Positions 45,746 through 57,359 of a stretch of 64,000 nt of DNA are shown here, piece by piece; position 1 is the first letter of the stretch; every line of letters starts with the position of its first letter. The stretch spans positions 22,625,114-22,689,113 of the forward strand of contig OX377206.1 of the NCBI GenBank assembly GCA_947396885.1, in the 5' to 3' direction. Position numbers and translations under genes: made by a program. Under the pieces are notes generated by a model that ran no database searches, was not told the DNA's origin, and saw only the letters and a list, made by a program, of their open reading frames with translations. The stretch is from Heligmosomoides polygyrus polygyrus (taxonomy: Eukaryota > Nematoda > Chromadorea > Rhabditida > Heligmosomidae).

Positions 45746-48210
45746 ACTCCGGTCATTAAATTTTTAACGAATTTTTCAAACGAACCTTTTGCTAAATTTC
45801 CGTAGAATCGTTCAACTTCGTTGAAAAAATAATAGTTGTCTACACATTATCATTTTCAGTGGTGTGTCTTAGATCAGTGGTAGGGTTTTATACCATGTTC
45901 AAGTCAAACTGGAGACTTTTAAAGGAAATTGAGCGCTATTGAATTCGAAATGAGCATCTTTTAGATAAAAACGATTGTTTTCCAATTTGAGCAAATTGTT
46001 CTTTAGAAAGATAAAGATAAATCTTCGATTTGAATAATTAACTAAGACTTCCTTGAAAACTTATTTTATAATTCGTTTGCTTCTAAACGGGAATTGCCGT
46101 TGTTGTTCTGTTGTTGACAACAGAACATAATTCGTTTTGTTTTTTAGCTATAAAAATGGTATTGAGACTATTTTAAGGTGCAAAATAACAGCAATTTTTT
46201 GGTGAGCTCTAAGAGAAGATCGCCATGATTTTATCCAGGTGCTAATTTCACTTTACCAATAGCAAAAATTCCGTTTGGATGGGGTTCCGCAATAAAAAAA
46301 AACTCCGTAATGGTAAAACAATGGTGAAACAGAATCGACATATCTTCAATTCTTAGCTTCAACTAAGCAGCACTTACACTATCAACCAAATGGAAACCTC
46401 AGACGAGCGCATGGAGCGATCTCATTTTTGAACCACATTAAAAATGTCTGATTTACCGCAATTTAGAATAAGCTCAACCAGTTATTGCCCCTTTGACAAA
46501 TGAAACCTTCAAAACATTTCACTGATTTTTTTGGAACAGGAGAATTATAATTTTTCAAGGAAAATCTCTCTAGTCTCTGTAAGCCGAAGGTTTTATTTAA
46601 CCTTTTTAGAAAATGTCTGGTTAAATCTGGAAAGCGATCGTTATGATATTCAAGGTGTTCAGCTCGATTCTAAGATTGCCCAATTTACGTGAAAATTTTA
46701 TAGTACGATTCCGATTCCACCCCTTTCCTAAATTTAACTGAGATCCACAGTGGCTGTCTGCCAAAGGTGAAAGCCATTTAACCACAAAGGAATTGCAGGA
46801 CCGTTCAGAGAGTGAGCTCACGTAAATCACCCCTACCGTTTCGGCAAGTGAGTCCGGCAGCCTAAACGAGTGCATGGCTCAATTTCAACGCATAACGAGA
46901 AAAACGATTATGGTTTCCCTGGGTTTGCAGTGACTGGAAGATTTTACAAATCTGACGTAGTAAAAGTTTTATGTTCGCTTGAATTTTTCAAACAATTTAG
47001 GGACACGCCGCATCAGATAAGCCGCCTATGATGAAGTCTAGAAATGTCTAAACAAGGAAAGAAGATGTTGGCCGGACCAAAGCAAACCATTCCAGGCATT
47101 ATTAAAGGATTATAGACCAAAGCGGTGTTGCGAGCCAGTTCCATGTGCTCGTATAATCTAATTTCTAACGACTGTAAAAACCCTCACAGAATCCATTGCT
47201 AGCAAATGGACATTATGGAAAGGCAGTTAATCCAAATGCCACGTCTTGCAACATAATCGGTATCTCCGTTGCTATTTTTGCGAACGATTTTAACGTTGGC
47301 ATCGTGAAGAGAACTTTATCTTGTCAGATAAAATCGGGCCCACTTAAACCAGGAGGATACCCAAAGGAAATTTTAAACAAAATTTCGGCAATTAAAAAAA
47401 AAACTCTGCATGTGGTTGGGTATGTTTTTGTAGCTACATCACCAACCTTGGGTGCATTGGGATTTCAGATAATATTAACGAAGCCACAACCGAAGCCGAA
47501 GACGCGGTATTGCAGCTTATTCACAGTGGCGGATGATTGTTCTCGTAAATGCGACAGATCGAGCTGCTGACATTGCCGTAAGACTAAGAGTTCTGATTGA
47601 CAGAAAGTTATTTTAATTTCAAGTCACTGGAACTGAATGCCTGTTCGACACGGAGATGGATGTCATTTCAGCGTGGGAAAACAGTTTGGTCACCTCAATA
47701 TTTATTTATCTAAACCACCATAAAAGTATACTGCCCTCATTGTTGAGAATTGAGTCAAATTGTATTACAATTTGCTGTGAAAATCGTTGAAAGCACGCCA
47801 ACTAATCACCAAAATCAAATCTCTCTATGAAAATCGTAGACGGCACTTCTATAGAATCGGACAAATTGACAATCACCTTTATAAGAGTAATTAATTTTAT
47901 TAGTGCAACCTCGTTTAGCAGAGAAGGCAGATTTGTTTTGTGTGAAATGTGCAGCCACTTATTTCTGAACCGATAGTTTTTAAGGAAGCGAATTTCAAAG
48001 CGTATTCGCAGCATGAGTTCGACAGGGTTCATGAAGCTGAATGAGTTTAAATCAAGTGTTATTCGCATCTGTGTCTTTTGCCCCCACTCCCAGCTTTGTT
48101 AGATGGAGGTGGAAGATCAAAATAGGAAGTAGAAGTAGCTTCACAGAAGCTTCATAGCATAGAGTAACGACAAAGAAAAAGGAAAAAGGTGGTTTTAGTT
48201 TTAGCCTGCC
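45746..48210. other. Spacer without recognised genes
   Basis: AT-rich. A perfect short palindrome GTTCTGTTGTTGACAACAGAAC (22 bp, split as GTTCTGTTGT and ACAACAGAAC) lies at about 46105-46126. A 124-residue plus-strand frame at 47196-47570 has no domain I recognise. Confidence 0.35.
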
Positions 48211-48432
48211 GGGATTGCAACACATACTTTTTCTATGGGATATTGTAGGCACAATTTTTAGGCATATTTTGTCTATACGATGAATTGTGGTGATCATCTG
48301 GTAGCCAAGTCACAGCTACGCTCCCAAATTTGGCATCAATTCACTGATCCCGGAGAGACAAAACTCTAGAATAGCCTAATTGAGATCCGAATCTAAAACC
48401 TTCGGTAGCATGCTACACCAGTTCTTCCTCGA
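48211..48432 (-). repeat. Strongly diverged SINE copy
   Basis: Shares block order with the SINE (CTATGGGATATTGTAGGC, ATGAATTGTGGTGATCATC, CAATTCACTGATCCCGGAG, GAGATCCGAATC) but at low identity. It ends just before element D begins. Confidence 0.45.
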
Positions 48433-48474
48433 ACCGCGCAGTCACGCACCCCGTTGCAGGTATTAACCTTGCAC

Positions 48475-49891
48475 TCACAAGGGAACTGTCTCAACGGTAC
48501 GCCGGAACGGCAAGAACGAGTACTATAGGGAGAATCCCCGTCCTCCAAATAGTAACAGAACATATTTTCTTTTTGCCGAATACTTGAGGCAAGCGAGTAC
48601 GAGGGTGTAATGGTTAAGGGTACGCAGAGCGAGCTCTTCACGGCAGCGCAAGATCGAGGTGTTGTGGACAGGGTGGCGCAGTGATAGAGGGTACGCCTCA
48701 CGTTCGTGAGGTCTAGGTTTTGGTTCCCATGCTGCGCCGCGTTTTTGCACATTTACCATAGTATCGGATTTCCATAGAGATTTCCATATATGAACTTGTT
48801 TTTGGAGTTTGCTACGATAAGATGTTTTTATTACTTATTATTTGTCGACGTCTCGTATTTCACCAACAATGTCCGAAATATGCCAAATGCGATTTTGTAT
48901 GATACTTTTACTCCAATAAATTTTTCTCATTGTCAGTGTAAGAAATTTTGACACAGGAACAACATGAAACAGCGGCAGAAAGCTAGGAAAATGCTTCAAA
49001 TGCAATTTATTAGTGTCGGTGAGGTGAGTGCCACCAGTGTACTCACAGTGTAGGAGTGCACCACATGATCTTCTACTTGACCTACCACCTCGATCAATAT
49101 TCTCGCCTCTGTTATGCTTACAAAGTCACGCGGTCATAACAGACTGCTGCCGCCAACACTGACTTTACAATGTCCGTTGAGTGGTCATTCACCTACTGAC
49201 ACTGAAGTGCGAATCTCCACTGGATGCTCTCCCTTCGAGAGACGAAATGAAGCTGGCGGAAAGGATAGCAGGTATCCTGCAGGATTTCGAACTGCGGCAG
49301 CTGGAGATAGACGAAGTGGAGAAGCTGGAGGTAGTGGAAGAAGAGGACCAAGAGTTCCAACCAGAAGAGGATTGTGCCGGAGTCACGACACCACTAACCA
49401 GCAAAGGCACTATCACGTTTTCGGGAGGACAGATCGTTTCGGAGGAATAGGCTTGGCTGTACTAGAATTGTTATACTACACAAGTTTGAGAACTGGGGAA
49501 AGTGGACTGTATCGCGATTTCCGGCTTGAGCTGCAGCGGAGTACCACTGGGCAGGAACTGTGAAGCCAAAAACAACTTCAGATATGGAAATCACTTTGGA
49601 AATCCGATACTATGGTAAAAGTGCAAAAACGCGACGCATCAAGGGAACCGAACCCTAGACCTCACGAACACGAGGCGTGCCCTCTACCCCACCCAGTCTA
49701 CGGCACGGGGATCTTGCGCTGCCGTGAAGAGCTCGCTCTGCGTACCCTTAACCATTACACCCTCGTACTCGTTTGCCTCAAGGATTCGGCAAAAACAAAA
49801 CATGTTCTGTTACTATTTGGAGGACGGGGATTCTCCCTATAGTGCTCGTTCTTGCCGTTCCGGCATACCGTTCAGACAGTTCACTTGTCAG
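48475..49891 (+). mobile_element. Inverted-repeat element D (tRNA-like arms, short acidic ORF)
   Basis: The left arm 48475-48800 begins CACAAGGGAACTGTCTCAAC. The right arm 49600-49891 reads, from the other strand, GACAAGTGAACTGTCTGAAC. The left tRNA-like block has A-box TGGCGCAGTGA at 48674-48684 and B-box GGTTTTGGTTCCC at 48716-48728. On the minus strand the right arm has a good B-box (GGGTTCGGTTCCC, 49643-49655) but its A-box region is shortened. The interior is a near copy of element A in the opposite orientation, including the TTTGTCGAC and CCGAAATATGCCAAATGCG landmarks. It carries the plus-strand frame at 49181-49450. Confidence 0.7.
49181..49450 (+). pseudogene. Short acidic protein of element D, start lost
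   Basis: The frame reads VVIHLLTLKCESPLDALPS, RDEMKLAERIAGILQDFEL and EIDEVEKLEVVEEEDQEF, nearly the same as element A. The ATG used in element A is present upstream (about 49169), but about 7 bases between it and this frame are deleted, putting it out of frame. The acidic segment is about 20 residues longer than in A (EFQPEEDCAGVTT insertion). Function unknown. Confidence 0.45.
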
Positions 49892-50770
49892 TGGATACCC
49901 GTCTCGGCACGAAGACACATGTGTCTAGTTAGACCAGAAATGGCCTATATCAGCTGATCATTAGTATAGAACATCAGTGGTGCTGCATAAAACTCTAATT
50001 GCTTTAGCATTAAGAATACAAATATTCTTACTTGCTTTATAAATAAAACAAATTAGATTTTGGAAAAAGTGTAGCATAATACCTGATAAAGAACTTATTT
50101 TAATGCGTTACCTACGCCGATAGTAAATTTTCTATTGTGACATGTTTCCAAAGGATGCATACACTGTTTGAGTGGTCGCAAACTCTTATTATTTTTTACA
50201 ATACAACTATATTATTTATTTCAAATAGTTCGTAATTAAAAGTTTCCTATGTTAGACACTGAGGTTTCGCGTGCATTCAGCGTTCGTGTACACCGGGTGA
50301 ACGCTCGAAGCGTAGTTACTTGGGATTCTACGCAAAAAATATAGATTTTTTTAGTGAAATCTTCTCCTGAAACGACACTCTAACCTGCAATTTTGAGAGC
50401 CTAAAACAGCTTTCAAAACTTTGAACAACGCGGGCCTAAAATTTGGCCCGAGTCGTGGGGTTGTTTGACCAGGCCTTTCGCAAATAGAAGAGAAATGACC
50501 TGTTGTTGTCAATTTTTAGTCTTTTGGATCATGTAACTGATTTTACTGTTTTGGTTACGCATAGCAAAAATTACTTTGTAGTTATTTGTTCATGTTTATT
50601 TTCATTTGGTTTCTTAGTAATTTCACACGTAGGGTCACATTCCACGTCTTATAAATAATAAGAAAATAAATAAACGATCTCTGCGATGCATTGTCAGACC
50701 TGGTGAGGGATCTCGCGACTTCAAGTGTCTGCTCGAATGACGCATTTTCATAAAATCGGAAAAAACGTAC
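49892..50770. other. No recognised feature
   Basis: AT-rich. It contains a short piece (GCATACACTGTTTGAG near 50157) resembling the tandem unit at 9752-10256. Confidence 0.35.
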
Positions 50771-50993
50771 CGACGCAAAGAATCCGCCTCCTCCAGTGGG
50801 TGCGAGACCGAGCTGCACCTCGACGTGCTGATTCTGAGCCACATGCTGAACGACCAACGGCGCCGGTAGGACCGTTGTTCCACAAGTACGATCGCCTTGA
50901 GCTGTCGACGTGACCTTCTGTCGTTGGGCGGTCTGACGCTGACTGAGAAGATTGTTCGGAGCACCTACTGGGAGCACCATCAGCTCGCCTCCC
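50771..50993 (-). CDS. Candidate internal exon of an unidentified host gene
   Basis: Read on the minus strand, an acceptor-like GCTGTTACAG precedes GGGAGGCGAGC, and a donor-like GCGTCG|GTACGT follows. The 223 bp between give one open phase of 74 codons: GGELMVLPVGAPNNLLSQ, a Gln-rich middle (RQTAQRQKVTSTAQ) and VQHVAQNQHVEVQLGLAP followed by TGGGGFFAS. The block is GC-richer than its surroundings and is not repeated in the window. No domain was recognised and no partner exons were located, so this is only a candidate. The other strand is also partly open. Confidence 0.28.
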
Positions 50994-52402
50994 CTGTAAC
51001 AGCCGAGCTAAATTATGTTGTTTCGTTGCTGAAGCATAGCGAAAACCGTAGCGGCAATGCGTTGGATTCAGAAGCAGACGTTTTGAAAACATCCTGTGAG
51101 GAAGCATCCAAGGAGGGCAAAAAATCACACTGAACTATGGTAGAAAGAAGAAAAATGCAGAAATAAGAAAAACTGTGTACAGGGAAGAAACATGAAGACA
51201 TCATCAATGGGACAAAACAGAAATAAAGAAAGAGGGAAAGAACAGATTTCAAAAGGTGTTAAGGTTCGAAGCATGCTAAATTCTAAATCAGTGTTTTCGG
51301 AAACGGTAGTTCTCTTCGGCGATCACCTTTACGTTTACTCACTCATTTATAGCTATTGTTTCCGCTCTTTCTTGTATTTTCCTTAAAAATATTACGCTGT
51401 GTTGTGAAATGGTGTTGAGATCGGACAGTATTGTGAACATTTCCAACATTTCCGGGCTCTGAAGAAGGCGATGGCGTCGAGACGTAAGCCGAAATAAACC
51501 GTGCTACAATCGTGATCAACAGCTCGAAGAACACGTCGTATTTGCCTGAATCACTCTTTTATTTTGGGGTGTGTCAAACCACGCGTTTTCACAAGCAGTT
51601 AGCATCCAAGGGCTTCATTTTACTATGAAATATAAGCAACTAGGAAAGAGAAATAAAGCTAACAGTTTCAACAGCACCAGTGTATACCAAGTAGGAACCC
51701 CAACTTCATCAGAAAATCAAGAGAGATGGAAAAGGGAAAATGTAGTAGCAAATATTACAATTTCAAGATTGTGAAGTCCAACAAGCTCCTTTGTTCACTT
51801 ATTCTCAGACACCGTTCACATGCAGAACCTGCTTTTTCAAATAACTCTCAGTTTTTAAAGAGGTTCTGAACTTTAGTACGACTAAGCATGGTTTAATAAG
51901 AATAGTTTCCTTAAAGGTTTTTTTTTGCACTTAAAACTAAGAGTGGAGGGTAACAAATACTTTTTTTTGGAAGGCTTATATCATTTTCGCTAAGCGTCAC
52001 GGTATAAACTCGCTTTCTATACGAACTACAATACCGGACATAAGTTCACATTTCATATTTGCTACTCTGAATTTGGTTAACTAATAGGCGCTCCATATTT
52101 GATTGGCTAGCGCCTCCCTCCTTGCACTCAGTAGCGTAAACTTTTCATCAAAGTGCTCTGGCTCTTCCGTTTCTCCAAGTGAATTTGTGGTGACATTAGC
52201 ACAATATTTGAGAACATTAGCTTTGCCACCTACCATCGACTTCTATTTCAACATATCCTAATCTCAATGATCGCTACGCAGACTCATGAATGTGCGGTGC
52301 GTTCAACAGCGGACAGACGAATTTCCTAACGTTTTGTTCAATTTGCGCGAAATAAATGCAAGGGTCCACAAACATTTACACAAGGTAGGTGATAGTTAAC
52401 AA
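50994..52402. other. No recognised gene; hammerhead-like remnant at 51459-51483
   Basis: CTGAAGA, AGGCGATGGCGTC and GAGAC at 51459-51483 on the plus strand resemble the motif at 43.48 kb, with GAGA in place of GAAA. The surrounding GGGCTCTGAAGAAGGCGAT matches the other locus over about 17 bases. The remaining sequence has no recognised domain. Confidence 0.35.
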
Positions 52403-52680
52403 AGGGCTCATCTAGGACAGTCGGAAAAGGCGCCAATTCACGCACACACCCGAATCCATGCATGGTTCGGTGATTTTCGCCCACGTCAATCAAGCCTTCC
52501 AACCCTCCGGGGTAGGCGAATCGGCACCCAAAGGAGAAAACACTGATTTGACCATCGGCTTGCCACCTAAAGTCGTTGTATAGGCCAAATTTGCATTCAA
52601 ATTGTCTTCTCCATGTGCCGTATAAATAAAATGCGTGGGGCATCCAAAAGAGGGAGCGATCGTCCTTTATCCTTTATTCC
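52403..52680 (+). repeat. Diverged full-length SINE copy (plus strand)
   Basis: Head region near CTCATCTAGGACAGTCGG, B-box-like GGTTCGGTGATTTTCGCCC, body CAATCAAGCCTTCCAACCC, tail GATCGTCCTTTATCCTTTAT. It is much more diverged than the young copies, and no target duplication was seen. Confidence 0.7.
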
Positions 52681-54264
52681 TCAAGTTATAGTTGTTGATA
52701 AGCAGACGACATTACCACACTGACCTTACAGAGCTTGAAACTACATACCTCAATAAGATCTTGAAAGTCTTAAAAAAAGATGATGCAAGCTAAGCCAAGA
52801 ATCACGCCATGGTCCCTCGTGGAGACATATCACAGCCATTTGAAGTCATCATTAGAATAGCTGCTCGGCATTGACAGTCACTTGAACTAAACTGCTGACT
52901 GTTATAAATCCTCGAATCATCAGGAATTTTATCAGTTTATCAAAGCTCAGCCGCCTTAGCGGTGGGTCGCACCACTGGTTTGGGATACTCCTTTCCATTT
53001 CCCCACCTTTCCAGTAATTCTCCCGAAAAGAAAGAACAAAGTGACTCATCGATAACTTTTAACGTAATACGAAACCTGCCTACCAAACGGGTTACTCACG
53101 CTACTGCTGCTTTAGAAGGCAAACTGTATAAAAAAGTCAAAAAATTTTCGATAAAAAATCGATAATCCTTGTTCGGTAGATCAGTCTTACTTACTCTGAC
53201 GCCTCATCGGGCATGAAACTTCGTTGCCTCCCCCTTCAAGCAGCGAGCTCTGGAGAGAAAAGGGAGAAATCGATTGTCAATACTGTCCAATCGATACTGC
53301 ATACTGTTCCAAAGTCTGCCTGTTGTTCACTGCAACCAAGTGATTCCCACCTTCAAAGGTTGGCTTTGGCAGCTATCAAAAACACCAAAAACACTGAAGC
53401 TCTGTCTGCAAGCATCGTTCGGTTGAAATGGACGGCATTCGAACAAATGCAGAAATGGATCGAAGGATACACGGGCGGATTAGCTCTTTGATGCATTCCA
53501 GGACGTAATGCCTTTCTTCTTGCAAAGCGTCCCTGCTTCGAAAAAATTCCGTCTATCTCCTCATTTGAGCCGCTATCCTTTGCGTTACTTTGCCAGAAGG
53601 TACTATTGTGGCTTTATTTGTTGCTGCAGCTGAGCCATCATAGAATATGTGTAACCTAAGGCACTTCTGAAAACGAAACACTGTCTAAATTATCTAAACG
53701 TGGATTTATTTACATTTTGGATAGACTCCGCTAAGATGTTTCTGTGTAGCCGGATACAAATTTTGCTGAAAGGACGGAGAGACAAGAAGTTACATGGGAA
53801 AGACAGAAAGAATGTGACTATTGTGCCTTCCACGGCTTTTCCAATCCTGGTGGATTATCCGTGTGGTATTGTATGTGCATGTATTCCCGCGAGTTCCATT
53901 ACGAAAGCTGCACCGACGTTTGCGCCGAAGCCTGACGAGAACCTCTTTGCAACATCCTCCTTCGGAGGAGCTAATTAAGTGGATCCTAAAGTGAAGGCGA
54001 ACTAGCGTTTCATTCCGTTGAAGAGAACATAAAAAGCTTCTAAATGCAGCTATAATTTGTGAACAACGACCAAAAGGAAGTAGCCATTCGGCTCGCTGCG
54101 CTGTAGTTTATAAATCGTGAAGGCTTGAAGAAGCATTTAGGCTAAATTTAGCATCGGCTGCACAGCACGCGTGCAGCTAAACGTATAAAAAAGTTTTGTG
54201 CTGGATTCAAAAAAGTTTAGAAAATTATAGAAAAATTCGAAACAATTTGAGCAAATGTTGTATA
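52681..54264. other. No recognised gene
   Basis: Frames of 92 residues at 53213-53491 and 53700-53978 lack domains. TCGATAAAAAATCGATAATC at about 53146 is another ATCGAT-core palindrome. The last 11 bases (AATGTTGTATA, 54254-54264) are the target-site duplication of the LINE that follows. Confidence 0.4.
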
Positions 54265-54312
54265 CTTACCTACTTTGATACTTTGATGGTCCTTTGTCGG
54301 CTGGAGGTCTTC

Positions 54313-56214
54313 TCAGCGGGGACCACAACTCTTCCAGACCGCTCGATCTCTGGCTGCTTGCATCCAGTGAGGCAGACTCCGCTCTCTGAAAGATCTTGAG
54401 AATGAGTCTGCCCATCGCGTTGGCGGTCGTCCCAGTGGTCTCTTATGGTCTCTCGGGAGCCATTCTGTGACACGGAGACTCCATCTATCGTCCTTTCGTC
54501 GAAGCAGGTGTCCGGCCCAGCGATATTTGGACTTCTTCATGTACTGCAGCGGGTCTGCTAATTGCGACTTCTCCCGTAGCTCCAAGCTTCGTAGGCCTTC
54601 CTGCCATTGCTGACGAAGGCTTGTCCTTAGAAGACATCTCTCCAGTGCACGATGCGTAGTTTGTATCGCTCTGGCGATTGTCTTGTTGTCGGGCCAGGTT
54701 TCCGTCGCGTAACACATCGCAGGCAGTACAGAGGCGTTGAATATCGAGGCCCTGAGGCCGGGATCCTTGACCTGATCGGTGACTTCGCGAATCGAACTGA
54801 AGGCTGCCCATGCTGCGCGTCTCCTGCGGGCGATTTCAGGAGCGAGGTCGTTATCCATGTTCAGCTCTCTTTCCAGATAGACGTAGGAGTCGACCTGTTG
54901 CAGAGCGACTCCATTTAACCTTACGAGTCCCGTGTCACACCACTGGTTGACCATAAATTGTGTTTTGGACATATTCATGTCCAATCCAATCTTCATACCT
55001 GCCACATTGAGCTCGTTCAGCATTTCCTCGACTTCTGCCGTGCTGGTAGAGATGAGAACAATATCGTCGGCGAAGCGAAGGTTGCTGATCCGTTTACCGT
55101 CGACAAGGTAGCCTTTATCGTCCCAGTTCAAGTCTTTCATGGCATCCTGGAGTGCCGCTGTGAATAGCTTGGGAGAAATCGTGTCTCCCTGCCGTACTCC
55201 TTTCCCGATAGGAATTTTAAGCTTTCGATCGAACAGCTGGATGGTAGTCGATGTGTTCGAGAAGCATTCGTCGAGAAGTCGGATGTAGGGCGATGGTATA
55301 CCAGCGTGCACAAGGGCGTTCAGAATGGCGTTGATTTCCACAGAGTCGAACGCTTTCCGATAATCCACGAAGACAAGGACAAGTGGGAGGTGGTATTCGC
55401 GGCTCCTCTCGATGAGCTGTGAGACAGTCTGAATATGGTCCATGCAGGAGAAATCCTTGCGAAACCCTGCTTGCTCCACTGGCTGATATTCATCCAAGCA
55501 ACGCTCCATGCGGTTAAGCAGTATCTTGGTGAAGATCTTGTACACAACCGAGAGAAGACTGATGGGTCGATAGTTGTTGATATCCTCCTGCTGACCTTTT
55601 TTGAAGATTAAAACTGTTTTCGACTCCTTGCATGAGTCCGGAATCCTACCAAGTCGAAGGTAGTGGTTGAAGTGCTTGGCAAGAAGTGAGCAGACGGCAC
55701 TGCCACCCGCACGAAGGAGATCAGCAGAAATGCCGTCCGGTCAGGGAGCAGTGCCCGGCTTCATCCTTCTGATAGCATGAGCAACCTCTGATTCCAGAAT
55801 GGGAGGTACTTCCTCAGCTGGTGGCATCAAGCATTTCGGGACAGTGATGGAAGAACGGAACAGATCTGTGTAGAATTCTTGAACGATGGCTTCCATCGCT
55901 CTTCGAGACGTTTGCGTTGTTCCATCCTTATCCACAAGGGCTGACATTATTGTCTTCTGATCGCAGAGATCTCGTTTGCAGCGCTTTATGCTTGAACCTT
56001 TCCCAACCGCTTCTAACAGCTTCAATCTTCTGTAGGCTTGAATGGACTCCTTCACTGCAATTCGACAGGCCTTCGAGATGGTGACTTTTTCCAGATGGGA
56101 AGCATTAGGATCCAGTTTAACAGCTCTTCTTTGCTCCAAGAGTTTAATCGCATGTGCGTTGAGTCTTGAAGCAGACGGCGATGTGGCTTCGCAAGAGCTG
56201 CTAGCACATTTCAC
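54313..56214 (-). pseudogene. LINE reverse transcriptase domain with one in-frame stop
   Basis: The frame is continuous from 56214 to 54313 except for a single TGA at 55741-55743, where MKPGTAP would normally be followed by Gly-Pro-Asp-Gly. After it come GISADLLRAGG, FKKGQQEDINNYRPISLLS and, in the following 410 residues, the palm motifs DYRKAFD (residues 61-67), RQGDTISPKLF (118-128) and FADDIVLIS (158-166), all with catalytic Asp kept. The C-terminus YRWAGHLLRR, TEWLPRDHKR and LPHWMQAARDRAVWK is typical of RTE. A single substitution and one upstream frameshift are the only breaks, so the copy is fairly recent. Confidence 0.92.
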
Positions 56215-57021
56215 AGTCCTTTGGAGAGAAGGTCGTAGTCTTCCGATGGATCTTCAAGAAGATTCCAATCATACGAATTTATCGCATATTCCAACTCCTC
56301 AGACTTGTATGTGGGGATCCTCACCGGTCCCGGTTTATGGGTGTCACGCTTGAACATCCTCTTTTTGAGAGTCAGCTTCGCACGGACAAGACGGTGACCC
56401 GAGCCGGTGTCAAATGAAGGTAGCACGGAGACGTCGAACAGACTCCAGCGTCTGTTCGTAAGAACATGGTCGATCTCCGAACGTGTTTCTCTATTTGGGC
56501 TTTCCCAGGTCCATCGTCGGTTTGAAGGTTTCTTAAACATAGAATTTCCATGGTAGAGACGGCACGCGGATAGGAAGTCTATCAGGCGCTCTCCGTTTTC
56601 GTTCCTTGAGGAAGTTCCATGTGGTCCTAGCCTCCATTCGTCGTGATCATTCGTACCGACGATAGCGTTGAAGTCACCAACGACAACTTTGTAGTAGCTC
56701 TTCTCGTCGTTGACAGTCCTTTCGAACAGCTTGTAGAATTCCTCCTTTTCTTCATCTGTGGCCGCAGATGTTGGAGCATATCCATTTATGATGGAGATGG
56801 TTCCTTGATCTTTGGTTTCCAGACGAAGAACAGCTACTCGCGGACTGATGATCTTGCAAGAGTCTACTAGGTGGTGCACTGTCGAATTGACGAGAAATCC
56901 AACTCCGCCAATATTCTTTCTGTCCACCTTTGCTCCGATAATGAGAAGCTCGTTGTGGTCGGTCCTTTTTATGGTTTCCGTTCTGCCTTTCGTTTCCTGC
57001 AGGGCGATAACGTCGTATTTG
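56211..57021 (-). pseudogene. LINE apurinic-like endonuclease domain
   Basis: The frame is open from the truncation point: KYDVIALQETKGRTETIK contains the catalytic Glu motif (QETK), later VVVGDFNAIVG (Asp/Asn motif), then SEIDHVLTNRRW. The final motif reads TGSGHRLVRAKL where the family has S-D-H, so the catalytic Asp is replaced by Gly. An internal ATG at 56927 is not the true start. The frame ends at a TGA (56211-56213) that results from a one-base loss or equivalent shift; the reverse-transcriptase part continues in the next frame. The enzyme nicks target DNA for target-primed reverse transcription in active relatives. Confidence 0.88.
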
Positions 57022-57359
57022 AATGTTGTATAACAGAACTAAAAAAAAGAACACACAGGCGATAAAGGAAAGCTTCACTACATAGTTTTTGTTTATGACA
57101 GCAAGCGAAGTGTTCTTGGAGATATGCTTTACCAGCGCGTCTCAGCCGCAAAATAGGGATTTCTATAGGGATAATCAGCGTTTCGAGTTCACCGCTAAGT
57201 CTGCCACCAGTTCATCCACAACCCCTGGCGACATACAAGGTGCACATTAATTATGGGGATCAGATAATCAGTGTCATAGTAACGCAAACTATTCAAAACG
57301 GAGATAAACACTTTGTGATCTTTACTAACGTCGTCGACAATCAAAAGACACAGTCTTCA

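Larger units (their letters stand above)
54265..57021 (-). mobile_element. RTE-type LINE, 5'-truncated, with 11-bp target-site duplication
   Basis: AATGTTGTATA occurs at 54254-54264 and 57022-57032, directly bounding a 2757-bp insert. On the minus strand the insert starts CAAATACGACGTTATC inside the endonuclease domain and ends ATCAAAGTATCAAAGTAGGT. The end contains a short tandem repeat of the type seen at RTE 3' ends. Full-length RTE elements are about 3.2 kb, so roughly the first 0.5 kb is missing. The coding region is one endonuclease-RT polyprotein broken by one frameshift and one stop. The protein motifs place it in the RTE clade, with dingo-type elements of hookworms as the likely closest known relatives (inference). 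Confidence 0.92.

Noticed and set aside
47196..47570. 124-residue plus-strand frame
   Set aside because: No domain, no splice context, no repeat partner; length is within what chance gives in 64 kb.
57022..57078. TTTTTTTTAG before the LINE as a splice acceptor or LINE 5' end
   Set aside because: The 11-bp duplication places this stretch outside the insert; it is flanking DNA.
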